Assembly (NCBI GenBank): GCA_016707445.1
Contig: JADJHR010000010.1
Span: 189,041-253,040, forward strand
DNA from: Rubrivivax sp.
GTDB lineage: Bacteria > Pseudomonadota > Gammaproteobacteria > Burkholderiales > Burkholderiaceae_C
Reading direction: 5' to 3'
Length of the DNA: 64,000 nt
The position numbers and the translations under genes are program-made. How positions within the stretch are numbered: position 1 is the stretch's first letter; every line of letters begins with the position of its first letter. Below are positions 54,877-63,774 of the stretch, piece by piece. The notes under the pieces are model-generated. The model worked only from the letters and a program-made list of their open reading frames with translations. It did no database searches and was not told the DNA's origin.

Positions 54877-56031
54877 TCAGAACAGGCTGGCCTGGGCCGA
54901 TGCCGCCCGTTCGCCGAGGCTGCCACCGCGTCGAAAGCGCGTCAGATCCAGTTCGACACGTTGCCGGTTCAGTCCCAGTCGCACCGTGGCCTTGTGAAAG
55001 CGCTGGCGCAGCAGCTGTGCCCACACTCCCTGCCCGGACATGCGCGCGCCGAATTGGGTTTCGTTGTCCTTGCCACCGCGCATCTCGCGCACGCGCGACA
55101 TGATGCGCGCCGCCCGTTCAGGCACGTGCTGCTGCAGCCAGTCCTGGAACAGGGGGTTCACCTCCCAGGGCAGCCGCAGCACGATGCTGAAGGCCGATGT
55201 GGCGCCGGCCACGGCCGCCGCTTCGAGGATGCGCTCGAGCTCGGGCTCGTTCAGGAAGGGGATCACCGGTGACACACTGACGCCCACCGGGATGCCGGCA
55301 CGGGCCAATGTGCCGATGGTCTGCAATCGACGTTCGGGGGCCGCCGCGCGAGGTTCGAGCACCTGGGCCAGCCCGGGGTCGAGCGTGGTGATCGAGACAT
55401 ACACCGCGGCCAGCCGGCGCGCCGCCATCGGCGCAATCAGGTCGATGTCACGCTCGACGCCAGCCGACTTGGTGACCAGAGAGAACGGATGCTGGTGCTC
55501 GGCCAGTACCTCGATCAACGAACGGGTGATGCGCAATCGCCGTTCGGCTGGCTGGTAGGCGTCGGTCGCCGACCCGATGTTCAGCAGCAGCGGCTCGTAA
55601 TTGCGCTGCGCCAAAGCCGCACGCAGCTGTTCGGCGGCGTTGATCTTGGCGACGATGCGAGTCTCGAAGTCGAGCCCCGGCGACAGGTTCAGGTAACTGT
55701 GCGTCGGACGCGCATAGCAGTAGATGCAGCCATGCTCACAACCGCGATACGGGTTGATCGACAGGTCGAAGCCGATGTCGGGCGAATCGTTGCCGGCCAG
55801 GATGGTCTTGACGCGCTGTTCCAGGATCTGCGTTCGCGGTGCCAGCACCTCTTCACGAGCGGCCTGTTCCAGTGTGCCCCAGCCGTCGTCAAAGGCCTCA
55901 CGCGAGTCGGTGCCGAAGCGATGCGGCATCGCCCAGGCCGTGCCGCGTCCCTTGAGTGGTGCGTGAACCGGTGTCACCGCAGAGGCGGACACCGAAGCAG
56001 CAATCGACATCGGTCGTGCAGGCATTGGCAT
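54877..56031 (-). CDS. PA0069-family radical SAM protein
   Basis: A 384-aa radical SAM enzyme. The [4Fe-4S] motif is CEHGCIYCYAR (residues about 98-108), preceded by DLSINPYRG, and the rest fits the SPL-like PA0069 family (LLLNIGSATDAYQPAE, VYVSITTLDPGLA). The reaction is unknown. The ATG at 56031 is two bases from a LexA-type box, so the mRNA would be almost leaderless. In-frame ATGs at 56025 and 56010 are likely alternatives. It converges with dnaJ, their stops 33 bases apart. The operator indicates induction by DNA damage. Confidence 0.9.
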   Translation of the reverse strand: MPMPARPMSIAASVSASAVTPVHAPLKGRGTAWAMPHRFGTDSREAFDDGWGTLEQAAREEVLAPRTQILEQRVKTILAGNDSPDIGFDLSINPYRGCEHGCIYCYARPTHSYLNLSPGLDFETRIVAKINAAEQLRAALAQRNYEPLLLNIGSATDAYQPAERRLRITRSLIEVLAEHQHPFSLVTKSAGVERDIDLIAPMAARRLAAVYVSITTLDPGLAQVLEPRAAAPERRLQTIGTLARAGIPVGVSVSPVIPFLNEPELERILEAAAVAGATSAFSIVLRLPWEVNPLFQDWLQQHVPERAARIMSRVREMRGGKDNETQFGARMSGQGVWAQLLRQRFHKATVRLGLNRQRVELDLTRFRRGGSLGERAASAQASLF

Positions 56032-56032
56032 A

Positions 56033-56066
56033 CTGTAAATCTATACAGTCTCCTGCACCTGGTCAA
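56033..56066 (-). promoter_or_regulatory. LexA-type SOS box overlapping the promoter of the radical SAM gene
   Basis: CTGTAAATCTATACAG (56033-56048) is a 16-base CTGT-N8-ACAG element, the LexA consensus form. On the minus strand TTGACC (56061-56066), a 17-base spacer and TAGATT (56038-56043) form the promoter. The LexA-type box therefore covers the -10, as in repressed SOS genes. Confidence 0.82.
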
Positions 56067-56077
56067 GCGGCGACTAA

Positions 56078-57493
56078 TCAGTAGTCGCCGCCCATGCTGC
56101 CCGGCGCCAGGTTGTCGAACTTGGTCAGCGGTTTCATGAAGGTCAGCCTGACCGTGCCCACCGGCCCGTTGCGCTGCTTGCCGATCACGATCTCTGCCAC
56201 GCCGGGTTCCTTGCTGTCCTTGTTGTAGTAGTCGTCGCGGTAGATGAACATGATGACGTCGGCGTCCTGCTCGATCGCACCAGACTCGCGCAGGTCGCTC
56301 ATCATCGGCCGCTTGTCGGTGCGCGATTCGACACTGCGGTTCAGCTGCGACAGCGCGATCACCGGGCACTGCAGCTCTTTGGCCAGCGCCTTCAGACCAC
56401 GGCTGATTTCACCGATCTCGGTGGCCCGGTTCTCGTCGCCGCTGGAGCCCGACCCGCTCATCAGCTGCAGGTAGTCGACGACGATCAGGCCCAGCGTGCC
56501 CCCGAACTGGCGCGCCATGCGGCGGGCGCGCGCGCGCAGTTCGGCCGAGTTCAGCGCCGGCGTCTCGTCAATGAAGATCGATGCCGACTTCAGCTTGTCG
56601 ACAGCCTCGGCCAGCTTTTCCCAGTCGTGGTCCTTCAGGTTGCCGGTGCGCAGCCCCGACTGATCGATGCGGCCCAGCGATCCGACCATGCGCAACGCCA
56701 GCTGCGAGGCGCCCATTTCCATCGAGAACACCAGCACCGGCAGGCCCTCGGCCACCGCCACGTGCTCAGCCATGTTCAATGCGAAGGCCGTCTTGCCCAT
56801 CGACGGCCGTGCCGCCAGCACGATCAGGTCGCCCTTCTGCAGGCCGGCGGTCATGCGGTCGAGGTCGAAGAAGCCGGTGCGCACACCCGTCACCTCTTCG
56901 GCGCCGTTTTCGTGCAGCTCGTTGACGCGATCGAGCAGCGCCACCACCAGTTTGTCCATGCTCTGGAATCCCTGGCGCTGGCGCGACCCTTCCTCGCCGA
57001 TCTTAAAGATCCTGCTTTCGGCCTCGTCCAGGATCTGCGTCACCGGCCGACCCTGCGGGTTGAAGGCATTGGTGGCGATCTCGTCGCTGGCACCGATCAA
57101 CTTGCGCAGGATCGCGCGCTCGCGCACGATCTCGGCATAACGCCTCATGTTAGCGGCGCTGGGCACGCTCTGCGCCAGGGCGTTCAGATAGGCCAGGCCG
57201 CCGCAAGTTTCGGCCTTGCCGAGGCTTTGCAACTGCTCGAAGACCGTGATCACGTCGGCCGGCCTGGCGGCATTCACCAACGCGCCGATGGCGGCGTAGA
57301 TCAGCTTGTGTTCGTGGCGGTAGAAGTCGCTGTCGGTCAGCAGGTCGGCCGCACGGTCCCACGCGAGGTTGTCGAGCAGCAGGCCGCCGAGCACGCTCTG
57401 CTCTGCCTCGACCGAGTGCGGTGGCACCCGCAGCCGAGCCACTTCATCGTCACGCGGTGCGGCGGGATCTCGGGGTTCGAATCGTGTCGTCAT
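56078..57493 (-). CDS. dnaB: Replicative DNA helicase DnaB
   Basis: A 471-aa hexameric helicase that unwinds DNA at the fork and recruits primase. The N-terminal helical domain starts LRVPPHSVEAEQSVLGGLLL. The RecA-like domain has Walker A ARPSMGKTAFALNMAEH, Walker B LIVVDYLQLM and the motif CPVIALSQLNRSVESR. It starts MTTRFEPRDP at 57493. It lies downstream of rpsF-priB-rpsR-rplI on the same strand, an order also found elsewhere in proteobacteria. Its stop lies 45 bases from the SOS box. Confidence 0.98.
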   Translation of the reverse strand: MTTRFEPRDPAAPRDDEVARLRVPPHSVEAEQSVLGGLLLDNLAWDRAADLLTDSDFYRHEHKLIYAAIGALVNAARPADVITVFEQLQSLGKAETCGGLAYLNALAQSVPSAANMRRYAEIVRERAILRKLIGASDEIATNAFNPQGRPVTQILDEAESRIFKIGEEGSRQRQGFQSMDKLVVALLDRVNELHENGAEEVTGVRTGFFDLDRMTAGLQKGDLIVLAARPSMGKTAFALNMAEHVAVAEGLPVLVFSMEMGASQLALRMVGSLGRIDQSGLRTGNLKDHDWEKLAEAVDKLKSASIFIDETPALNSAELRARARRMARQFGGTLGLIVVDYLQLMSGSGSSGDENRATEIGEISRGLKALAKELQCPVIALSQLNRSVESRTDKRPMMSDLRESGAIEQDADVIMFIYRDDYYNKDSKEPGVAEIVIGKQRNGPVGTVRLTFMKPLTKFDNLAPGSMGGDY

Positions 57494-57596
57494 GCCGCCA
57501 TCATGCAGCAGGGCGAGGGCCCCGCCTGTGGACAAAGCTGGGGGCAAAGTCGGTATCGGCAGGGGATGGAAAGGCCGCCGCGGCCGTACCAACGAC

Positions 57597-57619
57597 AAGG
57601 GCCGGCAAAGCCGGCCCTT
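57597..57619 (-). terminator. Possible terminator hairpin after rplI
   Basis: AAGGGCCGGC-AAA-GCCGGCCCTT is a perfect 10-bp stem 24 bases beyond the rplI stop. No T tract follows on the minus strand, so it may only attenuate transcription into dnaB. Confidence 0.45.
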
Positions 57620-57642
57620 GGGGGCAATGGAAGGGGCCGAAC

Positions 57643-58095
57643 TCAGTCGGACTGGGGCACCACGTGAACGGTGACCTCGACCAACACGTCGGTGTGCGCA
57701 GCCACCTGCACCGGGTGCTCGCCCACGGTCTTCAGCGGGCCGCTGGGCATGCGCACCTGCGATTTCTGCACCGTCAGGCCCATCTTGCCCAGCGCCTCGG
57801 CAACGTCGGCATTCGTGACCGAGCCGAACAGTCGACCGTCGACGCCGGCCTTCTGCGCGATGCGCACGGTCTTGCCCGTCATCTGTTCGCCCAGCGCCTG
57901 CGCTGCGGCCAGCTTGGCGGCGGCGGCCTTTTCCAGGTCGGCACGGCGGCCTTCAAATTCCTTGATCGCCGCTTCGGTGGCGCGACGCGCCAGCTTCGAC
58001 GGGATCAGGAAGTTGCGGGCGTAGCCTTCCTTGACCTTGACGACATCGCCCAGGTCACCGAGCTTGCCGACCTTATCGAGAAGAATCACTTGCAT
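57643..58095 (-). CDS. rplI: Ribosomal protein L9
   Basis: A 150-aa large-subunit protein. The N-terminal globular domain reads MQVILLDKVGKLGDLGDVVKV and GYARNFLIPSKLARRAT, the L9 signature. A long connecting helix leads to the C-terminal rRNA-binding domain (KAGVDGRLFGSVTNADVAEAL). It is the last ribosomal gene of the rpsF-priB-rpsR-rplI cluster, 14 bases after rpsR. Confidence 0.98.
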   Translation of the reverse strand: MQVILLDKVGKLGDLGDVVKVKEGYARNFLIPSKLARRATEAAIKEFEGRRADLEKAAAAKLAAAQALGEQMTGKTVRIAQKAGVDGRLFGSVTNADVAEALGKMGLTVQKSQVRMPSGPLKTVGEHPVQVAAHTDVLVEVTVHVVPQSD

Positions 58096-58109
58096 GACTG
58101 GTGCTCCTT

Positions 58110-58400
58110 TCAGGCCTTGTGCTGGTCGGAGTACGGCAACAGCGCGAGAAAACGCGCACGTTTGATCGCCGTGGTGAGCTGACGCTGGTAGAACGCGCGC
58201 GTGCCCGTCAGGCGGGCCGGCGTGATCCTGCCGTTCTCGCCGACGAAGTCACGCAGCACGTCGATTTCCTTGTAGTCGATCGATTCGACATTGGCGACCG
58301 TGAAGCGGCAGAACCGCTTGCGCCGGAACAGCAGCGACTGCGTATTGCGCTTGGGGCGCTTGTCCTTGGAACCACGACCTTTACCGCGCGGTGGGGGCAT
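58110..58400 (-). CDS. rpsR: Ribosomal protein S18
   Basis: A 96-aa small-subunit protein that binds 16S rRNA together with S6. It carries the signature FRRKRFCRFTVANVESIDYK and ends LPYSDQHKA. A basic N-terminal extension of about 20 residues (MPPPRGKGRGSKDKRPKRN) precedes the conserved domain, making it longer than E. coli S18 (75 aa). It lies between priB and rplI. Confidence 0.98.
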   Translation of the reverse strand: MPPPRGKGRGSKDKRPKRNTQSLLFRRKRFCRFTVANVESIDYKEIDVLRDFVGENGRITPARLTGTRAFYQRQLTTAIKRARFLALLPYSDQHKA

Positions 58401-58443
58401 GAGAGAACTCCGGTGAATCTGGAATCAAATCGAATGGCAACGG

Positions 58444-58734
58444 TCAGCCAGGAAGGTCGACCGTCGTGATGTGGAAGAGCAGTCCGCGTCCGTTGCGTGC
58501 ACTGGTGACGAAACCGGCAAACAACGCCGCGTCACCGAGCGCCATCGCGGCCAGGGCCTGCGTCACTTCGCCGATGGCTACCGCGCGCATCTCCATCGAG
58601 ACCTTGCGCGGCTGGCCGTTCTCGCTCAGCTCGGATTCGTGCTTCAGCCCGACATCCAGAGCCGGCAGTCCGGCCGGCGTGTAACGCATCGCTGCCTTGT
58701 CGACCAGTTGCGCCTTCAGCAGCAAGCGGTTCAC
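58444..58734 (-). CDS. priB: Primosomal replication protein PriB
   Basis: A 96-aa OB-fold single-stranded-DNA-binding protein that works with PriA in replication restart. It starts with a GTG at 58734 (MNRLLLKAQLVDKAAMRYTP) and shows GLPALDVGLKHESELSENGQ and ARNGRGLLFHITTVDL. The position between rpsF and rpsR is diagnostic for priB in beta- and gammaproteobacteria. Confidence 0.95.
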   Translation of the reverse strand: MNRLLLKAQLVDKAAMRYTPAGLPALDVGLKHESELSENGQPRKVSMEMRAVAIGEVTQALAAMALGDAALFAGFVTSARNGRGLLFHITTVDLPG

Positions 58735-58777
58735 CTGGCAGCCCCTGGGCCAGCGGCCCCGGACCCGAGGACCAGCC

Positions 58778-59140
58778 TCAGGTGGACGCCTCCTGGCGTT
58801 CCTTGCGCGCTTCCTCGCGCTCGACGGCCTTCATCATCACCGACGGTGTCGTGACGGCCTTGCCAGTGGCCACGGTCATGTGTCGCAGCACGGCATCGTT
58901 GAAGCGGAAGCCCGTCTCAAGCTCGGTCAGCGTCTCCTTGCTGCACTCGATGTTCAGGCACAGGTAATGCGCCTTGGCCAGCTTCTGGATCAGGTAGGCC
59001 AGTTGACGGCGACCCCAGTCCTCGACCCGGTGCACCTTGCCGCCGGCGGCGGTGACCAAGCCCTTGTAGCGTTCCAGCATGGCCGGAACCTGTTCACTCT
59101 GATCCGGATGGATCAGGAGAACGATCTCATAGTGACGCAT
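58778..59140 (-). CDS. rpsF: Ribosomal protein S6
   Basis: A 120-aa small-subunit protein, partner of S18. It begins MRHYEIVLLIHPDQSEQVPA and contains VEDWGRRQLAYLIQKLAKAH. The ATG at 59140 has AAGGAG five bases upstream, and an ATG two codons earlier is not conserved. It is the first gene of the rpsF-priB-rpsR-rplI unit, with a promoter about 75 bases upstream. Confidence 0.98.
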   Translation of the reverse strand: MRHYEIVLLIHPDQSEQVPAMLERYKGLVTAAGGKVHRVEDWGRRQLAYLIQKLAKAHYLCLNIECSKETLTELETGFRFNDAVLRHMTVATGKAVTTPSVMMKAVEREEARKERQEAST

Positions 59141-59156
59141 GAACACTCCTTGTGGT

Positions 59157-59221
59157 TTCCAGTGGCTGGAAGCTGCCCCGTCGCGTCAGGTTTGGGTGCA
59201 GCAAGAAAACCAATGATTGTA
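59157..59221 (-). promoter_or_regulatory. rpsF promoter -10 and leader hairpin
   Basis: On the minus strand TACAAT (59216-59221) is a good -10, with CAGACA as a weak -35 after 17 bases (59239-59244). The leader carries TTCCAG-CCA-CTGGAA (59157-59171), a 6-bp hairpin just ahead of the ribosome binding site. In other bacteria the rpsF leader binds S6:S18, but I cannot confirm that motif here. Confidence 0.5.
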
Positions 59222-59265
59222 GCCCGACCGCGACGCACTGTCTGCACAGACTACCGTGTGGCGAG

Positions 59266-61395
59266 TCAGACGCTGCCACGCTTCGGGACGGGCAACGCGT
59301 CAGGCCTCGGATCGCACACGGGGTAACGCACCGCGTCGACCAGGGCCTGCAGCTCGGCTGGCGGTGGCCGCGTCAACAGGCTCACCAGCACCAGCGCGAG
59401 CAGGCCCGCGGGCACGCCGAAGACGGCGGCCGAGACGCCGTCGACCCCGAACCACTGCGTCTCGGCCAGCGGCCGCGTGATGCCGATGGCCTTGCGCAGC
59501 ATCGGCAGGTTGACCGCCATGTAGTAGCCGCAAAGCCCCAGCCCGACCAGCATGCCGGCCATGGCGCCGGCCCGGTTGCCGCGGCGCCAGAAGATGCCCA
59601 GCGTCAGCGCCGGAAAGAAGGCGGCCGCAGCCAGCGAAAACGCAGCCGAGACGAACTGCAGGATGTCGGTGTTCTTCAGCGCGGCAATGGCCGCCGCCAG
59701 CAGTGCCACCACCATCACCAGCAGCTTGGACATCATGACGCGGCGAATCGACGTCGCCTGCGGGTTGATCAGCCGAAAATAGATGTCGTGCGACAGCGCG
59801 TTGGCAATGGTCAGCAAGAGGCCGTCGGCAGTGGACAGTGCCGCCGCCAGGCCACCTGCGGCAACCAGGCAGGTCACGAAGTACGGCAAGCCACCGATCT
59901 CGGGCGCGGCCAGCACGATCACGTCGTTGCCGAGCAGCAGTTCGCCGAACTGCAGCAACCCGTCACCGTTGATGTCGCTGATCGACACCAGCCCGCCGTC
60001 CATGTGCGACCAGCGGCGCACCCATTGCGGCAGGTTGTCGATCGGCAGGCCCACCAGGTGGTTCAGCACCTCGAATTTCACCAGCACCGCCAGTGCCGGC
60101 GCCGCGGTGTACAGCAGCACGATGAAGAACAGCGCCCAGGTGACCGAACGCCGGGTCTCGGCCACCGAGGGCGTGGTGTAGCAGCGCGTCAGTACATGGG
60201 GCATGGACGCCGTGCCCATCATCAAGCACAGCACCAGCGCCAGGAAATTGAGCCGGGCGCCGCCGCTTTCGCCGCCGTCGATGTCGGCCGGCGCTGTGGC
60301 AAAGGGCAGACCCTGTGGAGCGACCCCGGCCAAGGGTGCCGCCCGGGCCTGGGCTTGGGCATGTTCCCGCAGATAGTGCGCATGGGCATCGGCCTCGTTG
60401 CGCGGCAGTCGCGCCAGCTCGCGCTCGGCCTGCTGGATGCGGAACAGTGGTGCGCTTTCGGCGCGCAAGGTCTCGATCTGCTGTTGCTGATGCCGCAGGT
60501 CATGCGCAATCGCGGCGGGCAGATCCTGCAGCTTATGCTGCGCTTCGGCGGCACGCTCGCGCAGGCGCCGTATCACCGCCTGCTCGCCTGGATCGACCAT
60601 CAGCGCCTGCTCGCGCGCGCTCACCTTCTGCAATTGCTGGCCGTAAGAGATCACGGCCATCGGATCGCCCGTCTGCTTGATCGAAAGCCACGCCAGCGGC
60701 AGCAGGTAAGCCACGATCAACACGATGTACTGCGCCACCTGGGTCCAGGTGACCGCGCGCATGCCGCCGACGAAGGAACACACCAGCACGCCACCCAGGC
60801 CGACGAGGATGCCGATCTCGAAACCGAAACCGGTCAGGTGCGAGGCAATCAGGCCGACGCCATAGATCTGCACCGTCACGTAGACGAACGACACCAGGAT
60901 GGCGGCCAAGGCACCGATCAGGCGCGGCCCCACGCCACCGTAGCGCGCACCCAGGAAGTCGGGAATCGTGTACTGCCCGAAACGCCGCAGGTAGGGCGCC
61001 AGCAGCAACGCCATCAGGCAGTAGCCGCCGGTCCAGCCCAGGATGAAGGCCATGCCCGCAAAACCCTGCAGGTACAGGATGCCGGCGGTGCCGATGAACG
61101 ACGCCGCACTCATCCAGTCGGCCGCTGTCGCCAACCCGTTGTAGAGCGCCGGCACGCGGCGCCCGGCCACGAAGTAATCGGCCTCACGAACCGTGCGACA
61201 GAGCAGCCCGATGCTGGCATAGGCCGCCACGGTGACGAGCAGGAAGGCCGCACCGATCCAGGCCCTGGGCAGACGCAGTTGCTCAGCCATCGCCATGCCC
61301 GCCACGAACAGCGCGAAGGCCAGCATGAACAATCCATACCGGATGTGCAGCACACGCGTGCCGAGTTCCTTGCCGGCTTCGGCGCGGGCAGTCAT
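59266..61395 (-). CDS. Sodium:solute symporter, VC_2705 (acetate-permease-like) type
   Basis: A 709-aa member of the SSS family with about 13 membrane helices (conserved segments DYFVAGRRVPALYNGLATAA and FGQYTIPDFLGARYG). Between helices there is an insert of about 110 residues (about residues 240-350) rich in Arg, Gln, Glu and Ala (e.g. REQALMVDPGEQAVIRRLRE), predicted coiled coil and known from betaproteobacterial members. It then resumes at LNFLALVLCLMMGTASMPH. Start ATG 61395 (MTARAEAGKELG); the ribosome binding site is weak. Members of this group are usually preceded by a small DUF4212 membrane protein. Here a group II intron begins 64 bases upstream instead. Confidence 0.9.
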   Translation of the reverse strand: MTARAEAGKELGTRVLHIRYGLFMLAFALFVAGMAMAEQLRLPRAWIGAAFLLVTVAAYASIGLLCRTVREADYFVAGRRVPALYNGLATAADWMSAASFIGTAGILYLQGFAGMAFILGWTGGYCLMALLLAPYLRRFGQYTIPDFLGARYGGVGPRLIGALAAILVSFVYVTVQIYGVGLIASHLTGFGFEIGILVGLGGVLVCSFVGGMRAVTWTQVAQYIVLIVAYLLPLAWLSIKQTGDPMAVISYGQQLQKVSAREQALMVDPGEQAVIRRLRERAAEAQHKLQDLPAAIAHDLRHQQQQIETLRAESAPLFRIQQAERELARLPRNEADAHAHYLREHAQAQARAAPLAGVAPQGLPFATAPADIDGGESGGARLNFLALVLCLMMGTASMPHVLTRCYTTPSVAETRRSVTWALFFIVLLYTAAPALAVLVKFEVLNHLVGLPIDNLPQWVRRWSHMDGGLVSISDINGDGLLQFGELLLGNDVIVLAAPEIGGLPYFVTCLVAAGGLAAALSTADGLLLTIANALSHDIYFRLINPQATSIRRVMMSKLLVMVVALLAAAIAALKNTDILQFVSAAFSLAAAAFFPALTLGIFWRRGNRAGAMAGMLVGLGLCGYYMAVNLPMLRKAIGITRPLAETQWFGVDGVSAAVFGVPAGLLALVLVSLLTRPPPAELQALVDAVRYPVCDPRPDALPVPKRGSV

Positions 61396-61516
61396 GCGCA
61401 ACACGTCCCGTCGGTGGCCCAGGGGAAGCTTGCAATGCAGAGCCAACGCGGCGTCATTGGTAGACGTTGGTTCCTAAGCGGCCCGAAGGCCGGGTTCAGA
61501 GCCAACGCCCCCGTTC

Positions 61517-61549
61517 AAACCGTGCATGCGGATTTCCCGCACACGGCTT
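61517..61549 (-). ncRNA. Group II intron domain V, copy 2
   Basis: Identical to the domain V of copy 1 (AGC triad, GAAA loop), followed by domain VI to 61460. Confidence 0.85.
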
Positions 61550-61574
61550 ACCAGTGGTCTGTCGGCTCGCAGCA

Positions 61575-62935
61575 TTACGCAGTCCTCCTGTTGCCAGGAG
61601 GTTTGCCCGGGTAGCGGATCGTTCCGCGCAGGCGATGCAATCCAAGGCTTTCAAAGTACTCTCGATCCCAGTGCTGGGCTTGGCCCGGCCGCAGGCTGCG
61701 TCCCGCTCGCTTGACGCGCAGGCTGCGCAGCCGCTTCTCGACGTAGGCATCCACGTCGATGAAGTGATTGGCCGCGTTGCCCGTTTGGAAGTACTGCCCC
61801 CAGCCACGCAGCACCGGGTTGAGCTGGGCAATCACGCTTCGCACATCCTGATGACAGCGCCAGCGCGGGGTCAGCTCCCGCACACGCTCGCACTCGGTTC
61901 ATCGCCTTGCGACCCGGCCAGTTCTGCAGGTAGTAGCGCCTGAGGCCCTTTTGCTGCCACAGCCGCCCGCTCATGCGCTTGGTGCAGATGACAGCCCAGG
62001 AAGTCAAAGCCCTCCCGGCCTTGCGTCAACACTACGCGCCGCGTCTTCTGCGCATGCAGCTTCAGCCCCAGCCGGCCCAGCACATGTTCGATGCGGCGCT
62101 GGCTTTCTTCGCAGGCCTGTGCGCTGCGGCACATCACCACGAAGTCGTCCGCATACCGCACCAGTTCGCCCAGATGCGCGCCATGCGGCGCCACACCCGG
62201 TCCAGCACATGCAGGTAGATGTTCGACAGCAACGGCGATATCACGCCACCCTGCGGCGTTCCCGCCACCGGGTGGCTCACCACCCCGTCTTCCATCACCC
62301 CAGCCTGCAGCCACTGTCGCACCAACTTGAGCATCTTCCGGTCGCTGACCCGCTGGCCCACCAGGGTGAGCAGCTTGCCGTGCTCGATGCTGCCGAAGTA
62401 GTTCTCGATGTCGGCGTCCAGCACGTGATCCGCGCCTTGGTTGCCCAGTTGCCTGAGCCGCTGCAACGCCATCTGCGCACTGCGCTTAGGCCCGGAACCC
62501 GTACGAACACGGCCCGAAGTCCGCCTCGCAAAGAGGCTCCAGCACCAGCTTGGCCGCCATCTGCCACCCGATCCCGCACCGTCGGGATGCCCAGGGGTCG
62601 CTTCGCCCCATCTGCCTTTGGAATGTAGGCGCGCCGCACGACCTGCGCACCGTACGCGCCCGCGCGCAGCACCTCGCCCAGCTCTTCCAGGAAGCGCCGG
62701 ACTCCGTACTGCTCGATTTCGCCGATCGTCAACCGATCAACGCCCGCTGCGCCCTTATTGCGGCGCACTCGCTTCCACGCCTCGTGCAGGACGTCACCCT
62801 GCATCTGGCCGTACAACGCATGGAAGCGCCTTCCGGTGCACGCTTGGCTGCGGCCCAGAGCTGCCTTTGCAGTTGTCGCACTTTGTCGCTCGGTTCATCA
62901 CCGACGGGGTCGTTAGGCACGGTCTGGCCGGCCAT
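61575..62935 (-). pseudogene. ltrA: Group II intron reverse transcriptase/maturase, copy 2, several frameshifts
   Basis: The same protein as in copy 1 from MAGQTVPNDPVG (62935) to the end GTIRYPGKPPG, but broken by several small indels. Against copy 1, differences occur near 61889 (2 bases fewer), 61980 (1 extra), 62185, 62490 (1 extra), 62562 (2 fewer), 62800 and 62833. The YADD motif and GTPQGGVISP are readable in separate frames. At 62272-62290 this copy has the intact sequence where copy 1 is shifted. No full-length protein can be made as written. Confidence 0.85.
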
Positions 62936-63529
62936 TCCCTCGCGCTTACCCGCTCCATCAGCATGACCACCGCAGGGACCCTTCCCCTCCAGCCGCGTTA
63001 TGCCGCACGGCCTTCGTCGGCACGGCTGGCGCCGCCCCGTCCGGTACTACGATCCCCTCGGACTCCCGCTGCGCACGACTCGACTTCGCCTTGCGGCTTA
63101 TACGAGCTCGCATGCCTGACAAGGGCCGCGCAGACGGGCCTCTCACGTTCCGCTCCAGTCCTTGCACGCGTGCTGCGCCCCATACCCCGCCGCAGCCACC
63201 AACGCGCTTCGGTTCTTGCGCCAGCGGTGTTGCCTTCGCCGTGAAATGAGCGGCTCGGCCTGCGGGTTGTAAATCTGTCGAGGCTGCAGGCTTCACTTCA
63301 TGTTGCGGCCCGCGTGCTTGCTCCCCGCTGAACGGCTTGCGCCGCTTCACGGGCTCTTGACGCCCCGCTCGGGCACGGAGGTCTCCCTCCACTGCCTGGG
63401 GCCTGCTACCCGGCGCTCCGACGCCTACCGGGACGGGACTCTCACCCGTTGGACTGGCGCAGCATGCAGCAGCACTACCTTCCCCCTTCGGGTTCAGTCG
63501 CACCTTTGCTTCGTGACGCACCATCGCGC
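62936..63529 (-). ncRNA. Group II intron 5' ribozyme part, copy 2
   Basis: 594 bases matching 29252-29845 with scattered single-base differences. It has no coding content of its own that I can support. Confidence 0.6.
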
Positions 63530-63774
63530 GATTGTCGGGCAGGCAAGAAGACTGGGGCAGCGTAACCGATGACGGCAAAGTCTTGCGCTGTCGGCGTCAG
63601 AACTTGGTCGTCGTATTTCGATGACGGTCATTTGCCGAACGCCCGTGTTGCGCCTGCACGGTCGGGCATCGCGGGTTGTCTCGGGGGAGGGCTTTTACCA
63701 AGCGATCATCGATTGTCAGAAGTCTGTAAGCGCTGCACGGACATAGTCGGGTCGACGATGTCAACGGTCGCTGC
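63530..63774. other. Intergenic region without a recognisable gene
   Basis: 245 bases between intron copy 2 and the last gene. It is somewhat less GC-rich than the surroundings. I see no tRNA, terminator or convincing promoter. Short open frames here have no family features. Confidence 0.4.

Larger units (their letters stand above)
61460..63529 (-). mobile_element. Group II intron, copy 2
   Basis: A 2.07-kb minus-strand copy of the intron at 27770-29845, near identical along its full length but with small indels. The 5' end reads GCGCG where copy 1 has GTGCG. That changes the second base of the group II consensus, which may harm splicing. Both copies share AATC before the 5' end and CAATGA after the 3' end, a likely target-site signature. 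It is inserted upstream of the symporter gene and is not inside a recognisable gene. Confidence 0.9.

Noticed and set aside
57597..57619. A full intrinsic terminator between rplI and dnaB
   Set aside because: The stem is strong but lacks a T tract on the minus strand, so I list it only as a possible weak terminator.
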